Source: Bacillota bacterium (GTDB lineage Bacteria > Bacillota > DSM-12270 > Thermacetogeniales > Thermacetogeniaceae). Taken from it: a stretch of 5,095 bases of DNA. The stretch lies in NCBI GenBank assembly GCA_030627585.1, contig DAOURU010000109.1:1-5095 (forward strand). The letters are read 5' to 3'. Positions 1-5,095 of this stretch are shown here, one piece after another; within the stretch, counting starts at the first letter, position 1, and every line of letters starts with the position of its first letter. The position numbers and the translations under genes were made by a program. The notes below the pieces were generated by a model that was not told the DNA's origin, did not search any database, and saw nothing but the letters and a program-made list of their open reading frames with translations.

Positions 1-210
1 GAAATTAAAGAAACACTTGCTCAGGCCATTGCAAGGCTGCCTGAAAAAGAAAAGCTCGTTACAACCTTATATTATTATGAAGGTTTAACATTAAAGGAAA
101 TTGGGGAGGTAATTGGAGTTTCTGAATCTCGCGTCTCTCAACTCCACACGAAAGCCATTTTACGTCTTAGAGGATACTTAAGTCGAAAGAAAAAGGGTTT
201 AATAGTTTAA
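1..210 (+). CDS. fliA: Flagellar/motility RNA polymerase sigma factor (sigma-28, FliA/SigD/WhiG type), C-terminal fragment
   Basis: The frame is open from the first base and ends at TAA 208-210, giving the last 69 residues; the start and sigma regions 2-3 lie outside the window. What remains is sigma region 4, which contacts the -35 element. [10 protein letters not shown] at residues 11-20 and [18 protein letters not shown] at about 24-41 lead into the recognition helix [17 protein letters not shown], the typical FliA/SigD/WhiG signature, and a basic tail follows (SRKKKG). Proteins of this family direct RNA polymerase to late flagellar and motility promoters. The next gene, fapA, begins 15 bases after the stop, so the two are probably co-transcribed. 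The neighbourhood (FapA, DUF6115, rpsB, tsf) matches that of the clostridial flagellar sigma gene. A sporulation sigma factor is less likely given this HTH and this context. Confidence 0.9.
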   Translation, partial: EIKETLAQAIARLPEKEKLVTTLYYYEGLTLKEIGEVIGVSESRVSQLHTKAILRLRGYLSRKKKGLIV

Positions 211-225
211 ACGGGGGGGCATAAA

Positions 226-1935
226 ATGTTTATGCAGGCAGGAAAAAAATCAGATTCAGGAGAAGTTAATACAGATAAAGAAAAAAGATACGATGAGGAG
301 ATCGAAAAGACCTGCGAAGAAGCGCTGTCCGGAATCAAAGATTTCGACGGTTTGCGTCTTCTCGAATTTACTGAAGAAGGTTGTTTTCTTACCGTTTTTC
401 CTCCTGAAGGAACAGGGAAAGCTCTAACCTTTCAAGATTTGGAACAAGAAATTAAGGCCCTCTTGCTTCAACAGGTAGACTGGAGTCAAGTAAAACAAGC
501 ATTAGAAGAAAAATCAAAAAGAATCAAGATTGCTCCGGCACAGGAGGCGCTCAGAAAAAACGGCGAGGTCCTCGTAAAAGTAAGTCAAGACGAAATGGAA
601 GCTTTTGTAACGATATTTCCACCTCTGGGCGGAAACCCCGTTACCTCAAGCATGGTCCATGAGGCCCTGGCAAAAGCGGGGGTGGTTTTCGGCATCGATC
701 AGGAAAGTATAGACGAAGCCTTAAAAGCAACAAAAGTAAATGAGCCGATTCTTGTTGCGCGCGGGAATCCTGCTCAAGATGGAAGGGACGCTCAATTGAA
801 TTATTATTTTCCTGTTGAAGGCACTCCGCTCAAACCTGCCGAATTAGATGACGGAAGAGTTGACTATTATAACCTTAATCTCATTTACAATGTAGAAATA
901 GGGCAAGTTTTAGCTACTAAAACTCCGGCAACCGAGGGGGAATCCGGTTCAACAGTAACAGGAAAGCCGCTTCTGCCCCGGCAAGGAAAGGATTACCAGA
1001 TCCGCCCGGGCAAAAATACGGAATTAATAGATGAAGGATTGACTCTTATTGCCTCAGCTCGTGGACACGTATTAGTACAAGAGAATAAGATCCACGTCTT
1101 GCCTGTTTACGAAGTGGCTGGCGATGTGGATTTCTCGACAGGAAATATCGATTTTGTCGGTAGCATTCAGATTCGCGGCAGTGTCAAATTTGGATTTACA
1201 GTTCGAGCGGAGGGAGATGTAGAGGTACGCAAAACCATCGAAGGGGGTTCCATTATTGCCGGAGGCAATGTTATTGTAAAGGAGGGGATACGTGGGCTAG
1301 GAAAAGGTCGCATTGTTGCCAAGGGGAGTATTTATGCTAAATTCCTGGAAAATGTGCAGGTCCAGGCAGGGCAAGATGTGATTGTCGGAGAAGCAGTCAT
1401 GCACAGCCATGTTAATGCCGGGGGCAAGGTCATAGTTAACGGCCGAAAAGGACTTCTAGTAGGCGGGCTATGTCGCGCGGGGGAAGATATTGAAGCAAAA
1501 ATCATCGGTTCAAACCTGGCAACTACTACAGAGTTAGAGGTCGGTGTGACTCCAGAACTCCGGATCGCTTTTAATCAAATTTTGACAGAACGAACCGAAA
1601 CTGAAACTCATCTTGATAAAGTGGAGAAGGCCCTTAATTTGTTGCGGAGTTTAGAGGCCCAGGGAAAAGAACTTTCCCACGAGAAAAAGGCGCTTTTAAT
1701 CAGGCTAACCAGAACCCACCTTCAACTCAAGCGAAAACTTGAGGAAATAAAAGAAGAGGAGGCTAAATTATCCGAACTTCTCGGGTCCCTTGAAAAAGGC
1801 AAAATTAAAGTAAAAAATCTCCTTCATCCAGGCGTTGTCATTCGGATTGGTCAGTTAACGTATTACGTCCGTGACGAAATGCAATTTGTGACAATCTCCC
1901 AGGAAGGAGGAGAAATAAAAATCTCGCCGTACTAA
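226..1935 (+). CDS. fapA: FapA family protein (DUF342), polymer-like beta-helix protein of the flagellar operon
   Basis: This gene encodes 569 residues with no signal peptide or membrane segment, so it is predicted cytoplasmic. Residues 1-30 are charged. Residues 40-105 and 112-180 look like two related copies of the FapA N-terminal module, each with a core FLTVFPPEG / FVTIFPPLGG. Residues about 190-295 form a linking beta-rich domain (VEIGQVLATKTPATEGESG). Residues about 297-430 are a glycine- and valine-rich series of short strands (GDVDFSTGNIDFVGSIQIRG, AEGDVEVRKTIEGG, AGGNVIVKEG), the DUF342 right-handed beta-helix. Residues about 450-525 are a charged coiled coil, followed by a short beta tail. 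In Vibrio, FapA takes part in polar flagellar assembly; its role in Clostridia is not settled, so only the family is firm. The start ATG 226 follows a run of seven Gs (213-219) with 6 bases spacing; an in-frame ATG at 232 is an alternative. Confidence 0.9.
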   Translation: MFMQAGKKSDSGEVNTDKEKRYDEEIEKTCEEALSGIKDFDGLRLLEFTEEGCFLTVFPPEGTGKALTFQDLEQEIKALLLQQVDWSQVKQALEEKSKRIKIAPAQEALRKNGEVLVKVSQDEMEAFVTIFPPLGGNPVTSSMVHEALAKAGVVFGIDQESIDEALKATKVNEPILVARGNPAQDGRDAQLNYYFPVEGTPLKPAELDDGRVDYYNLNLIYNVEIGQVLATKTPATEGESGSTVTGKPLLPRQGKDYQIRPGKNTELIDEGLTLIASARGHVLVQENKIHVLPVYEVAGDVDFSTGNIDFVGSIQIRGSVKFGFTVRAEGDVEVRKTIEGGSIIAGGNVIVKEGIRGLGKGRIVAKGSIYAKFLENVQVQAGQDVIVGEAVMHSHVNAGGKVIVNGRKGLLVGGLCRAGEDIEAKIIGSNLATTTELEVGVTPELRIAFNQILTERTETETHLDKVEKALNLLRSLEAQGKELSHEKKALLIRLTRTHLQLKRKLEEIKEEEAKLSELLGSLEKGKIKVKNLLHPGVVIRIGQLTYYVRDEMQFVTISQEGGEIKISPY

Positions 1936-1984
1936 CGTCATCTACAATTATTCGTTCCAAATTTAAACATTACAGTAATTATGG

Positions 1985-2015
1985 TTAACTATTCATGAAC
2001 TAAGTAGATAGTTAA
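1985..2015. repeat. 8-bp perfect inverted repeat upstream of the small hydrophilic protein gene
   Basis: TTAACTAT (1985-1992) and ATAGTTAA (2008-2015) are exact inverted copies separated by 15 bases, extendable by one G-T pair (1984/2016). The repeat lies in the 99-base gap between fapA and the next gene and ends 3 bases before that gene's Shine-Dalgarno sequence. A smaller dyad, ATTAC-A-GTAAT, lies at 1969-1979. No run of T follows, so this is not a standard terminator. It could be an operator or an RNA hairpin affecting translation or processing; the function is unknown. Confidence 0.5.
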
Positions 2016-2034
2016 TTCGAGGTGAGGGTTGCTG

Positions 2035-2370
2035 ATGACCCTGAAATCTCTTGACCTCCAAGTTCTCCTTCCCAAAGCACAGGAAATAGGTCGAATTCAG
2101 CACGTGCAACAAGCAAACGAACAAAACCAGCAACAAGGTTTTGCCGCCCATCTTTTGCAGGAATCTGAAATTGCCCAAAAAACAGTCCAAAACCTTTCTC
2201 AGTCACGAGAAGGAAAAATCCAGGAACGAACGCGTGAAAATAAGCAATTTTCCCGGAAACAAAGCGAAAAGGAAGATAGGCATCGCCAGGAAAAGGAACC
2301 CGCTCCAGCAGAAACGCAAGATTTTGCGAAAGGCTCTCCTTTAGGCCAGGTAGTTGACCTAAAAATTTAA
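2035..2370 (+). CDS. Hydrophilic protein of unknown function in the flagellar sigma operon
   Basis: The 111-residue product has no recognised domain, signal peptide or membrane segment. The first ~40 residues look structured (MTLKSLDLQVLLPKAQEIGR, then a glutamine-rich stretch). Residues about 45-95 are extremely rich in K, E, Q and R and probably coiled coil or disordered. The end is a short hydrophobic motif, GQVVDLKI. I chose ATG 2035 because GAGGTGA (2019-2025) lies 9 bases upstream; the in-frame TTG at 2029 would be only 3 bases from it. From memory of comparable clostridial loci, a short protein with a similar LQVLLP start and a DLKI-like end often sits between the FapA and DUF6115 genes, but I could not check this. 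It probably belongs to the same operon. The cytoplasmic location is inferred. Confidence 0.75.
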   Translation: MTLKSLDLQVLLPKAQEIGRIQHVQQANEQNQQQGFAAHLLQESEIAQKTVQNLSQSREGKIQERTRENKQFSRKQSEKEDRHRQEKEPAPAETQDFAKGSPLGQVVDLKI

Positions 2371-2659
2371 GTTAGGCCATAATGTCGCATTAGCGGCACC
2401 ATCAGAAGATGAAAAACGAAGGTTGTCCTTACATGCGAAGCGACCTTACGGAGGTTGTCACCTCGCCCATGACGAGGAGCAGCTAACGGCAGCCGAATTG
2501 AAACAGGATGTTGAGATAGCCGGCTATGTGGCATGGATACTGCAGAGGAGGCAGCCGGCTGACCATTGCAACGAGTTTAGGGCGAGTCAAATAAGAATAC
2601 TGGGAGCGAGCGTAAGGATAACCGGGATCATTTTTACAGGGCAGGTGTAGGAAAATTAT
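2371..2659. other. Unexplained, hairpin-rich stretch between two operon genes
   Basis: No known gene is recognised in these 289 bases. Hand-counted G+C is about half, against low-40s per cent in the neighbouring genes. Several potential hairpins follow each other: TGTCGC/GCGGCA around ATTA (2383-2398), GCGACCT/AGGTTGT around TACGG (2440-2458), CCTCG/CGAGG around 7 bases (2461-2477), and a copy pair of the self-complementary AGCCGGCT (2518-2525, 2553-2560). There are direct repeats GGTTGTC (2421, 2453) and GGCAGCCG (2488, 2550). One plus-strand frame is open from 2363 to the TAG at 2648-2650; its first usable start is TTG 2423 (75 residues) with no good ribosome binding site, and the product resembles nothing I know. 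The stretch may be an inserted element, a relic of a structured RNA or intron, or a degenerate gene. Confidence 0.45.
2518..2560. repeat. Paired self-complementary octamers AGCCGGCT, potential stem-loop
   Basis: The 8-base palindrome AGCCGGCT occurs at 2518-2525 and again at 2553-2560, with 27 bases between. Being self-complementary, the two copies can pair with each other as an 8-bp stem in RNA (a T-G pair extends it outward). They also count as a direct repeat. No T run follows, so it is not an intrinsic terminator. Confidence 0.55.
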
Positions 2660-3223
2660 ATGGAACCATTAATTATTATCTTGGGAATGCTTACGTTGGG
2701 TGTTATTGCCCTGGTTTCTCTAGTTGTTTGGCGCGATAGACGAGAATTAAAATTAAGCCAAATCACAAAAAATATTTCTGAATTTGAAAAGACCGTAAAA
2801 GAAATTCAGCAAATTAAAGAGGAAATGGAAAAAATGCTTGCTGTAGCCAGAAAACATACCGATTTGGCCGTATCTCAAGTTGAAGGACAGGTTAAACAGG
2901 TGAAAAATTCAGTGGCGCACCTTGAGCAGCGCCTTCATATCGTAAGTTCAGGCGGAGAAAAGCGTAATCTAAGCAGAGAAAGGTATCCAAAATCCCAGGG
3001 AAAGGGAAAATCTCGAGGGAACAGTCGAGAACCAAAACAAAAAGAGCAACCCAGTAAATCGAAGAAAGATGAACTGGTTAAGATTAACGACGGAGAAAAA
3101 TACGCGAAACTCTATGAACTGGCGGACCGGGGATTAAGTCCCCAGGAAATTGCCCAGCAGTTAAACTTAGGTTATGACGAAGTAGAACTAGTGCTCGAAT
3201 TAAAAGGAAAACGGCTGTCTTAA
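2660..3223 (+). CDS. DUF6115-type membrane-anchored coiled-coil protein, SwrB-like by layout and position
   Basis: The product has 187 residues. Residues 4-24 are one hydrophobic helix (PLIIILGMLTLGVIALVSL) followed at once by basic residues (WRDRRELK), an N-terminal membrane anchor with the rest probably in the cytoplasm. Residues about 35-96 are a heptad-rich coiled coil. Residues about 97-140 are a basic, disordered linker rich in K, S, Q and R. Residues about 146-184 form a small helix-turn-helix-like unit (LADRGLSPQEIAQQLNLGYD). Anchor, coiled coil and C-terminal HTH-like unit, plus the location between flagellar sigma gene and rpsB, are as in Bacillus SwrB, which promotes flagellar export and motility; shared function is inferred. 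ATG 2660 follows a short AGGA (2649-2652) that overlaps the stop of the preceding open frame. The stop codon directly abuts the group II intron remnant, yet the C-terminus looks complete. Confidence 0.8.
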   Translation: MEPLIIILGMLTLGVIALVSLVVWRDRRELKLSQITKNISEFEKTVKEIQQIKEEMEKMLAVARKHTDLAVSQVEGQVKQVKNSVAHLEQRLHIVSSGGEKRNLSRERYPKSQGKGKSRGNSREPKQKEQPSKSKKDELVKINDGEKYAKLYELADRGLSPQEIAQQLNLGYDEVELVLELKGKRLS

Positions 3224-3259
3224 ATCGAGTAGGAGGGGGCGGTAAGCCCCCGACCTCTC
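3224..3259 (-). other. Group II intron domain VI with bulged branch-point A and 3' splice end
   Basis: On the minus strand GGGGGC (3251-3246... loop TTACC ...3240-3235 GCCCCC) forms the distal stem. Below it GAG-AGG (3259-3254) pairs with CCT-A-CTC (3233-3227), leaving one unpaired A at 3230, seventh base from the end. That is the expected branch-point position. The intron ends CTCGAT, with T at 3224 the last base. On the plus strand the same hairpin has no following T run and so is not a good terminator. Confidence 0.82.
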
Positions 3260-3261
3260 AC

Positions 3262-3297
3262 ACCACCGTACGTACCGTTCGGTGTACGGGGCGGTTC
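3262..3297 (-). other. Group II intron domain V (catalytic hairpin), altered
   Basis: On the minus strand ACCGCC (3295-3290) pairs with GGTGGT (3267-3262), and GTAC (3287-3284) with GTAC (3271-3268). ACC/GGT (3283-3281/3276-3274) closes a GAAC tetraloop, with a 2-base AC bulge at 3273-3272. A short hairpin with a tetraloop and a 2-base bulge on the 3' strand is the architecture of domain V. Two extra C bases (3289-3288) on the 5' strand have no partner. Functional domain V helices are continuous there, so catalysis is probably lost. The maturase stop codon overlaps its first bases. Confidence 0.8.
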
Positions 3298-3657
3298 ACC
3301 AAGCTTGACGAATGCTTTGGTAACGCATAGTTAAACTCATCAGGCCCTGGGCTTCCCAATAGGCATTGCCCAGGGCTCTGTTCATTGGCCCATGAGCCAT
3401 TCGCCAGGGTCCCTTACGGGCGTTGGCAAACCGGTGGACAACCCATTCCGGTAAGCCCAATGCTCGCAACTCACGGTAGCGGGTCCGGACCCGTTTCCAC
3501 TGCTTCCAGAGGCACAAATGATGAGCGGTGTCTAAGCCGCTCTTTCGAGGCTCTTAAAGACGCTGGGGGTTTCAGCTAAAGCAAAGTACCTCGGCCAGCC
3601 GCCCAGGTAGGCATTGATGCGCCAAACCCTGGCCTCCATATTCACCGATCACCTAGC
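3296..3657 (-). pseudogene. Group II intron reverse transcriptase/maturase, C-terminal remnant with two frameshifts
   Basis: Three minus-strand frames join into one maturase C-terminus. Frame one (3651 down to 3544) gives SVNMEARVWRINAYL, then FALAETPSVFKSLE. After one extra base at about 3543, frame two gives ERLRHR (3542-3525). After another extra base at about 3524, frame three gives HHLCLWKQWKRVRTRYREL and runs to RYQSIRQAW and TGA at 3298-3296. This is the group II maturase-specific region (GIIM, domain X). An in-frame TGA lies at 3651-3649, just before the recognisable part. The fingers/palm with the YADD motif are absent. No CxxC-type endonuclease domain follows, so the parent was an endonuclease-less type. 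The intact end spans 73 codons; nothing suggests it is translated. In the complete protein this region binds intron RNA and aids splicing. Confidence 0.9.
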
Positions 3658-3678
3658 ACTGCCCGCGCTGCCCTCGAT

Positions 3679-3707
3679 TTGCCAGGAGTAGATCTTTGTG
3701 TTATACT
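3679..3707 (+). promoter_or_regulatory. Probable sigma-A promoter of rpsB-tsf
   Basis: TTGCCA (3679-3684) and TATACT (3702-3707) each match the sigma-A consensus at five of six positions and are separated by exactly 17 bases. Transcription would start at about 3713-3715, giving a leader of about 100 bases before rpsB. The promoter lies about 20 bases beyond the last recognisable intron-derived codon, so rpsB does not depend on read-through from the flagellar operon. Confidence 0.7.
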
Positions 3708-3712
3708 AACCG

Positions 3713-3796
3713 ATGGCAAAAAACACACGCTACCGACCACAACGGGGGGTCCCATGCGGGTCCGGTTGGAGAATGAAGTTAGCGGAGGAAAAACCT
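3713..3796 (+). promoter_or_regulatory. Structured 5' leader of rpsB, candidate S2 autoregulatory site
   Basis: CGCTA (3728-3732) can pair with TAGCG (3780-3784). Inside it, CCGACC (3733-3738) can pair with GGTC-C-GG (3759-3765, one bulged C), enclosing a G-rich loop; CCC/GGG at 3751-3753/3758-3760 is a competing small hairpin. The outer stem ends 12 bases before the Shine-Dalgarno sequence. No T run follows the stems, so control by attenuation is not indicated. Ribosomal protein operons are often controlled by such leaders; regulation by S2 here is inference only. Confidence 0.4.
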
Positions 3797-3813
3797 AAAG
3801 GAGGATTTATTTA

Positions 3814-4512
3814 ATGGCAGTAATATCCATGAAGCAATTACTTGAAGCTGGGGTGCATTTTGGACCCCAAACAAGACGCTGGAATCCCAAAATGGCACCC
3901 TACATCTTTACAGAGCGCAACGGTATCTACATCATCGATCTCCAAAAAACAGTAAAGAAAATTGGTGAAGCTTATAATTTCATCAAGGATGTAGTAAAAC
4001 AAGGAAAAAGCATCCTCTTCGTAGGAACCAAAAAGCAAGCGCAAGAATCAATTCGCGAAGAGGCAGAAAGATGTGGAATGTTTTATGTTAACGTACGCTG
4101 GCTTGGAGGGATGTTAACCAATTATGCCACAATTCGCAAACGTGTAGAGCGGCTCCGGGAGTTAGAAAAAATGGAGGAAACGGGGTATTTTGACCTGCTC
4201 CCCAAAAAAGAGGTTATAAAACTGAGAGCCGAGAAAGATAAACTGCTGAAATTTCTCAAGGGAATTAAAGAAATGAACGAGCTCCCCGGGGCACTCTTTA
4301 TTGTTGATTCTCGAAAAGAGCGAATTGCCGTCTCCGAAGCCAGGAAACTGGGAATACCTACAGTTGGAATTGTTGATACTAACTGCGATCCTGATGAAAT
4401 TGATTACATAATCCCGGGAAATGATGATGCCATCAGGGCAGTCCGTTTACTTACATCAAAGATTGCGGACGCAGTATTAGAAGCAAAACAGGGCGAACAG
4501 GAGCAGGCATAA
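3814..4512 (+). CDS. rpsB: 30S ribosomal protein S2
   Basis: The protein has 232 residues, a normal length for bacterial S2, and is recognisable throughout: [17 protein letters not shown] at the start, [20 protein letters not shown] at 21-40, then [39 protein letters not shown], a helical coiled-coil insertion (about 105-160), [34 protein letters not shown], and [14 protein letters not shown]2 sits on the back of the small subunit and joins it late in assembly. ATG 3814 follows a strong AAAGGAGG (3797-3804), 9 bases upstream. It has its own promoter and a structured leader, and tsf follows after 50 bases without a terminator. One oddity: residue 18, usually His in the GVHFGHQ motif, is Pro here (GVHFGPQ). 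Confidence 0.98.
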   Translation: MAVISMKQLLEAGVHFGPQTRRWNPKMAPYIFTERNGIYIIDLQKTVKKIGEAYNFIKDVVKQGKSILFVGTKKQAQESIREEAERCGMFYVNVRWLGGMLTNYATIRKRVERLRELEKMEETGYFDLLPKKEVIKLRAEKDKLLKFLKGIKEMNELPGALFIVDSRKERIAVSEARKLGIPTVGIVDTNCDPDEIDYIIPGNDDAIRAVRLLTSKIADAVLEAKQGEQEQA

Positions 4513-4562
4513 AACTAAAGTAGAGATAAATTCGGAAGTTGAGATAGATCGGAGGGATCTTG

Positions 4563-5095
4563 TTGATTAAAGCCGGGCTTGTAAAAGAATTGCGGGAGCG
4601 TACAGGAACCGGAATGATGGATTGCAAAAAGGCCCTTGAGGAAACAGGTGGAGACCTTGAAAAAGCTGCTGTTTACCTTAGAGAACGAGGACTAGCCGCT
4701 GCAGCTAAAAAGGCAGGTAGGGCGACGAAAGAAGGCAGAATTGAGGCATATATTCATGCCGGGGGACGGTTGGGAGTATTAATTGAAGTCAATTGCGAAA
4801 CTGATTTTGTCGCCAAAACCGATGATTATCAATCTCTTTGCCGGGAATTAGCTATGCAGGTGGCCGCATCCAATCCTCTTTATCTTGATCGTACCGATAT
4901 CCCTCTTGAGCAAATCGAAAAAGAAAAGGAGATCCTCCGAAATCAGGCTGTCAACGAAGGTAAACCAGAAAAGGTAATCGAGAAAATTGTTTCAGGGAGA
5001 ATAGAAAAATATTTCCAGGAGGTTTGTCTCCTGGAACAGCCGTATATCAGGGATCCCGAGCGCACGGTAAAAGAATTAATCAATGAATTTATTGC
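4563..5095 (+). CDS. tsf: Translation elongation factor Ts, 3'-truncated by window end
   Basis: The first 177 codons are present and the frame is still open at the window edge. EF-Ts is the guanine nucleotide exchange factor that recharges EF-Tu. The N-terminal UBA-like domain is clear (LVKELRERTGTGMMDCKKAL, then EETGGDLEKAAVYLRERGLA). It leads into AAAKKAGR and the core dimerisation region, with VNCETDFVAKTDDY near residues 78-91, the EF-Tu contact motif. The later part (KIVSGRIEKYFQEV, LLEQPYIRD) suggests the short, roughly 200-220 residue form. The start is TTG, chosen at 4563 because it gives the family-typical M-I-K-A-G-L-V-K opening and lies 6 bases after GGAGGG (4551-4556); the adjacent TTG 4560 is closer than ideal. 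It is co-transcribed with rpsB by position. Confidence 0.96.
   Translation, partial: MIKAGLVKELRERTGTGMMDCKKALEETGGDLEKAAVYLRERGLAAAAKKAGRATKEGRIEAYIHAGGRLGVLIEVNCETDFVAKTDDYQSLCRELAMQVAASNPLYLDRTDIPLEQIEKEKEILRNQAVNEGKPEKVIEKIVSGRIEKYFQEVCLLEQPYIRDPERTVKELINEFI

Larger units (their letters stand above)
3224..3657 (-). mobile_element. Group II intron remnant, 3' part only (truncated at its 5' side)
   Basis: Read on the minus strand, the segment carries in order the C-terminal end of an intron-encoded reverse transcriptase, domain V and domain VI, ending in CCTACTCGAT, a typical group II intron 3' end, at base 3224. The whole 5' part (domains I-III, most of the ORF) is missing, and no 5' intron end is seen before rpsB. 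The right boundary is uncertain: recognisable maturase residues stop at about 3651-3657. The coding part is frameshifted, so this is a dead relic. It lies antisense to the operon, with its 3' end immediately after the stop codon of the DUF6115 gene. Its G+C is clearly higher than that of the flanking genes, consistent with acquisition from elsewhere. Confidence 0.88.

Noticed and set aside
1962..1990. Possible promoter TTTAAA-17-TTAACT before the small hydrophilic gene
   Set aside because: The -10 match is only three of six and the region is A+T rich, so chance matches are expected.
1993..2206. Two overlapping minus-strand ORFs of about 65 codons
   Set aside because: They lie antisense to the well-supported 111-residue gene, lack ribosome binding sites and give products with no family features.
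2141..2344. 67-codon plus-strand ORF inside the small hydrophilic gene
   Set aside because: It is an alternate-frame reading of an A-rich coding region, with no ribosome binding site of its own.
2383..2398. Hairpin TGTCGC-ATTA-GCGGCA as terminator of the small hydrophilic gene
   Set aside because: The stem is short and is followed by CCATCAGAAG rather than a T run.
2371..2650. 5' part (domain I) of the same group II intron
   Set aside because: There is no GTGCG-type 5' intron end, it is separated from the 3' relic by an intact gene, and no group II domain I landmark could be identified, so only a general structured-element label is justified.
3227..3259. G+C-rich hairpin after the DUF6115 gene read as an intrinsic terminator
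   Set aside because: There is no T run on either side in the plus direction, and the hairpin is fully explained as domain VI of the intron on the minus strand.
3385..3579. 64-codon plus-strand ORF
   Set aside because: It is the antisense shadow of the group II maturase remnant, whose minus-strand frames are clearly recognisable.
3658..3678. Further maturase codons upstream of the recognisable remnant
   Set aside because: Minus-strand translations beyond the TGA at 3649-3651 give no maturase-like residues in any frame that I can support.
3838..4044. 68-codon minus-strand ORF within rpsB
   Set aside because: It is antisense to a certain ribosomal protein gene.

Overview
The window looks like a chromosomal segment of an anaerobic, endospore-former-type Firmicute (class Clostridia). 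The basis is the gene order: sigma-28 type factor, FapA/DUF342 protein, small hydrophilic protein, DUF6115 protein, rpsB, tsf. This is the clostridial version of the Bacillus sigD-swrB-rpsB-tsf neighbourhood. The protein sequences (for example ribosomal protein S2 opening [17 protein letters not shown]) and the strong AGGAGG-type ribosome binding sites fit this. I cannot name a species from the sequence alone.

Layout, left to right. Positions 1-210 are the C-terminal end of a flagellar-type sigma factor. Positions 226-1935 encode a full-length FapA-family protein. After a 99-base gap with a clear inverted repeat comes a 111-residue hydrophilic protein (2035-2370). Positions 2371-2659 form an unexplained stretch, richer in G+C than its neighbours, with several hairpins and a long open frame without a convincing start. 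Positions 2660-3223 encode a membrane-anchored coiled-coil protein with a C-terminal helix-turn-helix-like segment (DUF6115, SwrB-like in layout and position). Starting at the base after its stop codon lies, on the minus strand, the decayed 3' end of a group II intron (3224 to about 3657). It consists of domain VI with its bulged branch-point A, domain V, and the C-terminal end of an intron reverse transcriptase/maturase broken by two single-base frameshifts and a stop. Downstream are a good sigma-A promoter (3679-3707), a roughly 100-base leader able to fold, the complete rpsB gene (3814-4512) and the start of tsf (4563 to the window end).

Functionally the left half belongs to motility (flagellar sigma factor, FapA, SwrB-like protein) and the right half to translation (S2, EF-Ts). 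The intron remnant sits exactly on the seam between them. Because rpsB has its own promoter downstream of the remnant, the ribosomal genes can be expressed independently of the flagellar operon. No complete new system is evident. The items most worth a second look are the structured stretch at 2371-2659, the intron relic with its altered domain V, and the rpsB leader.
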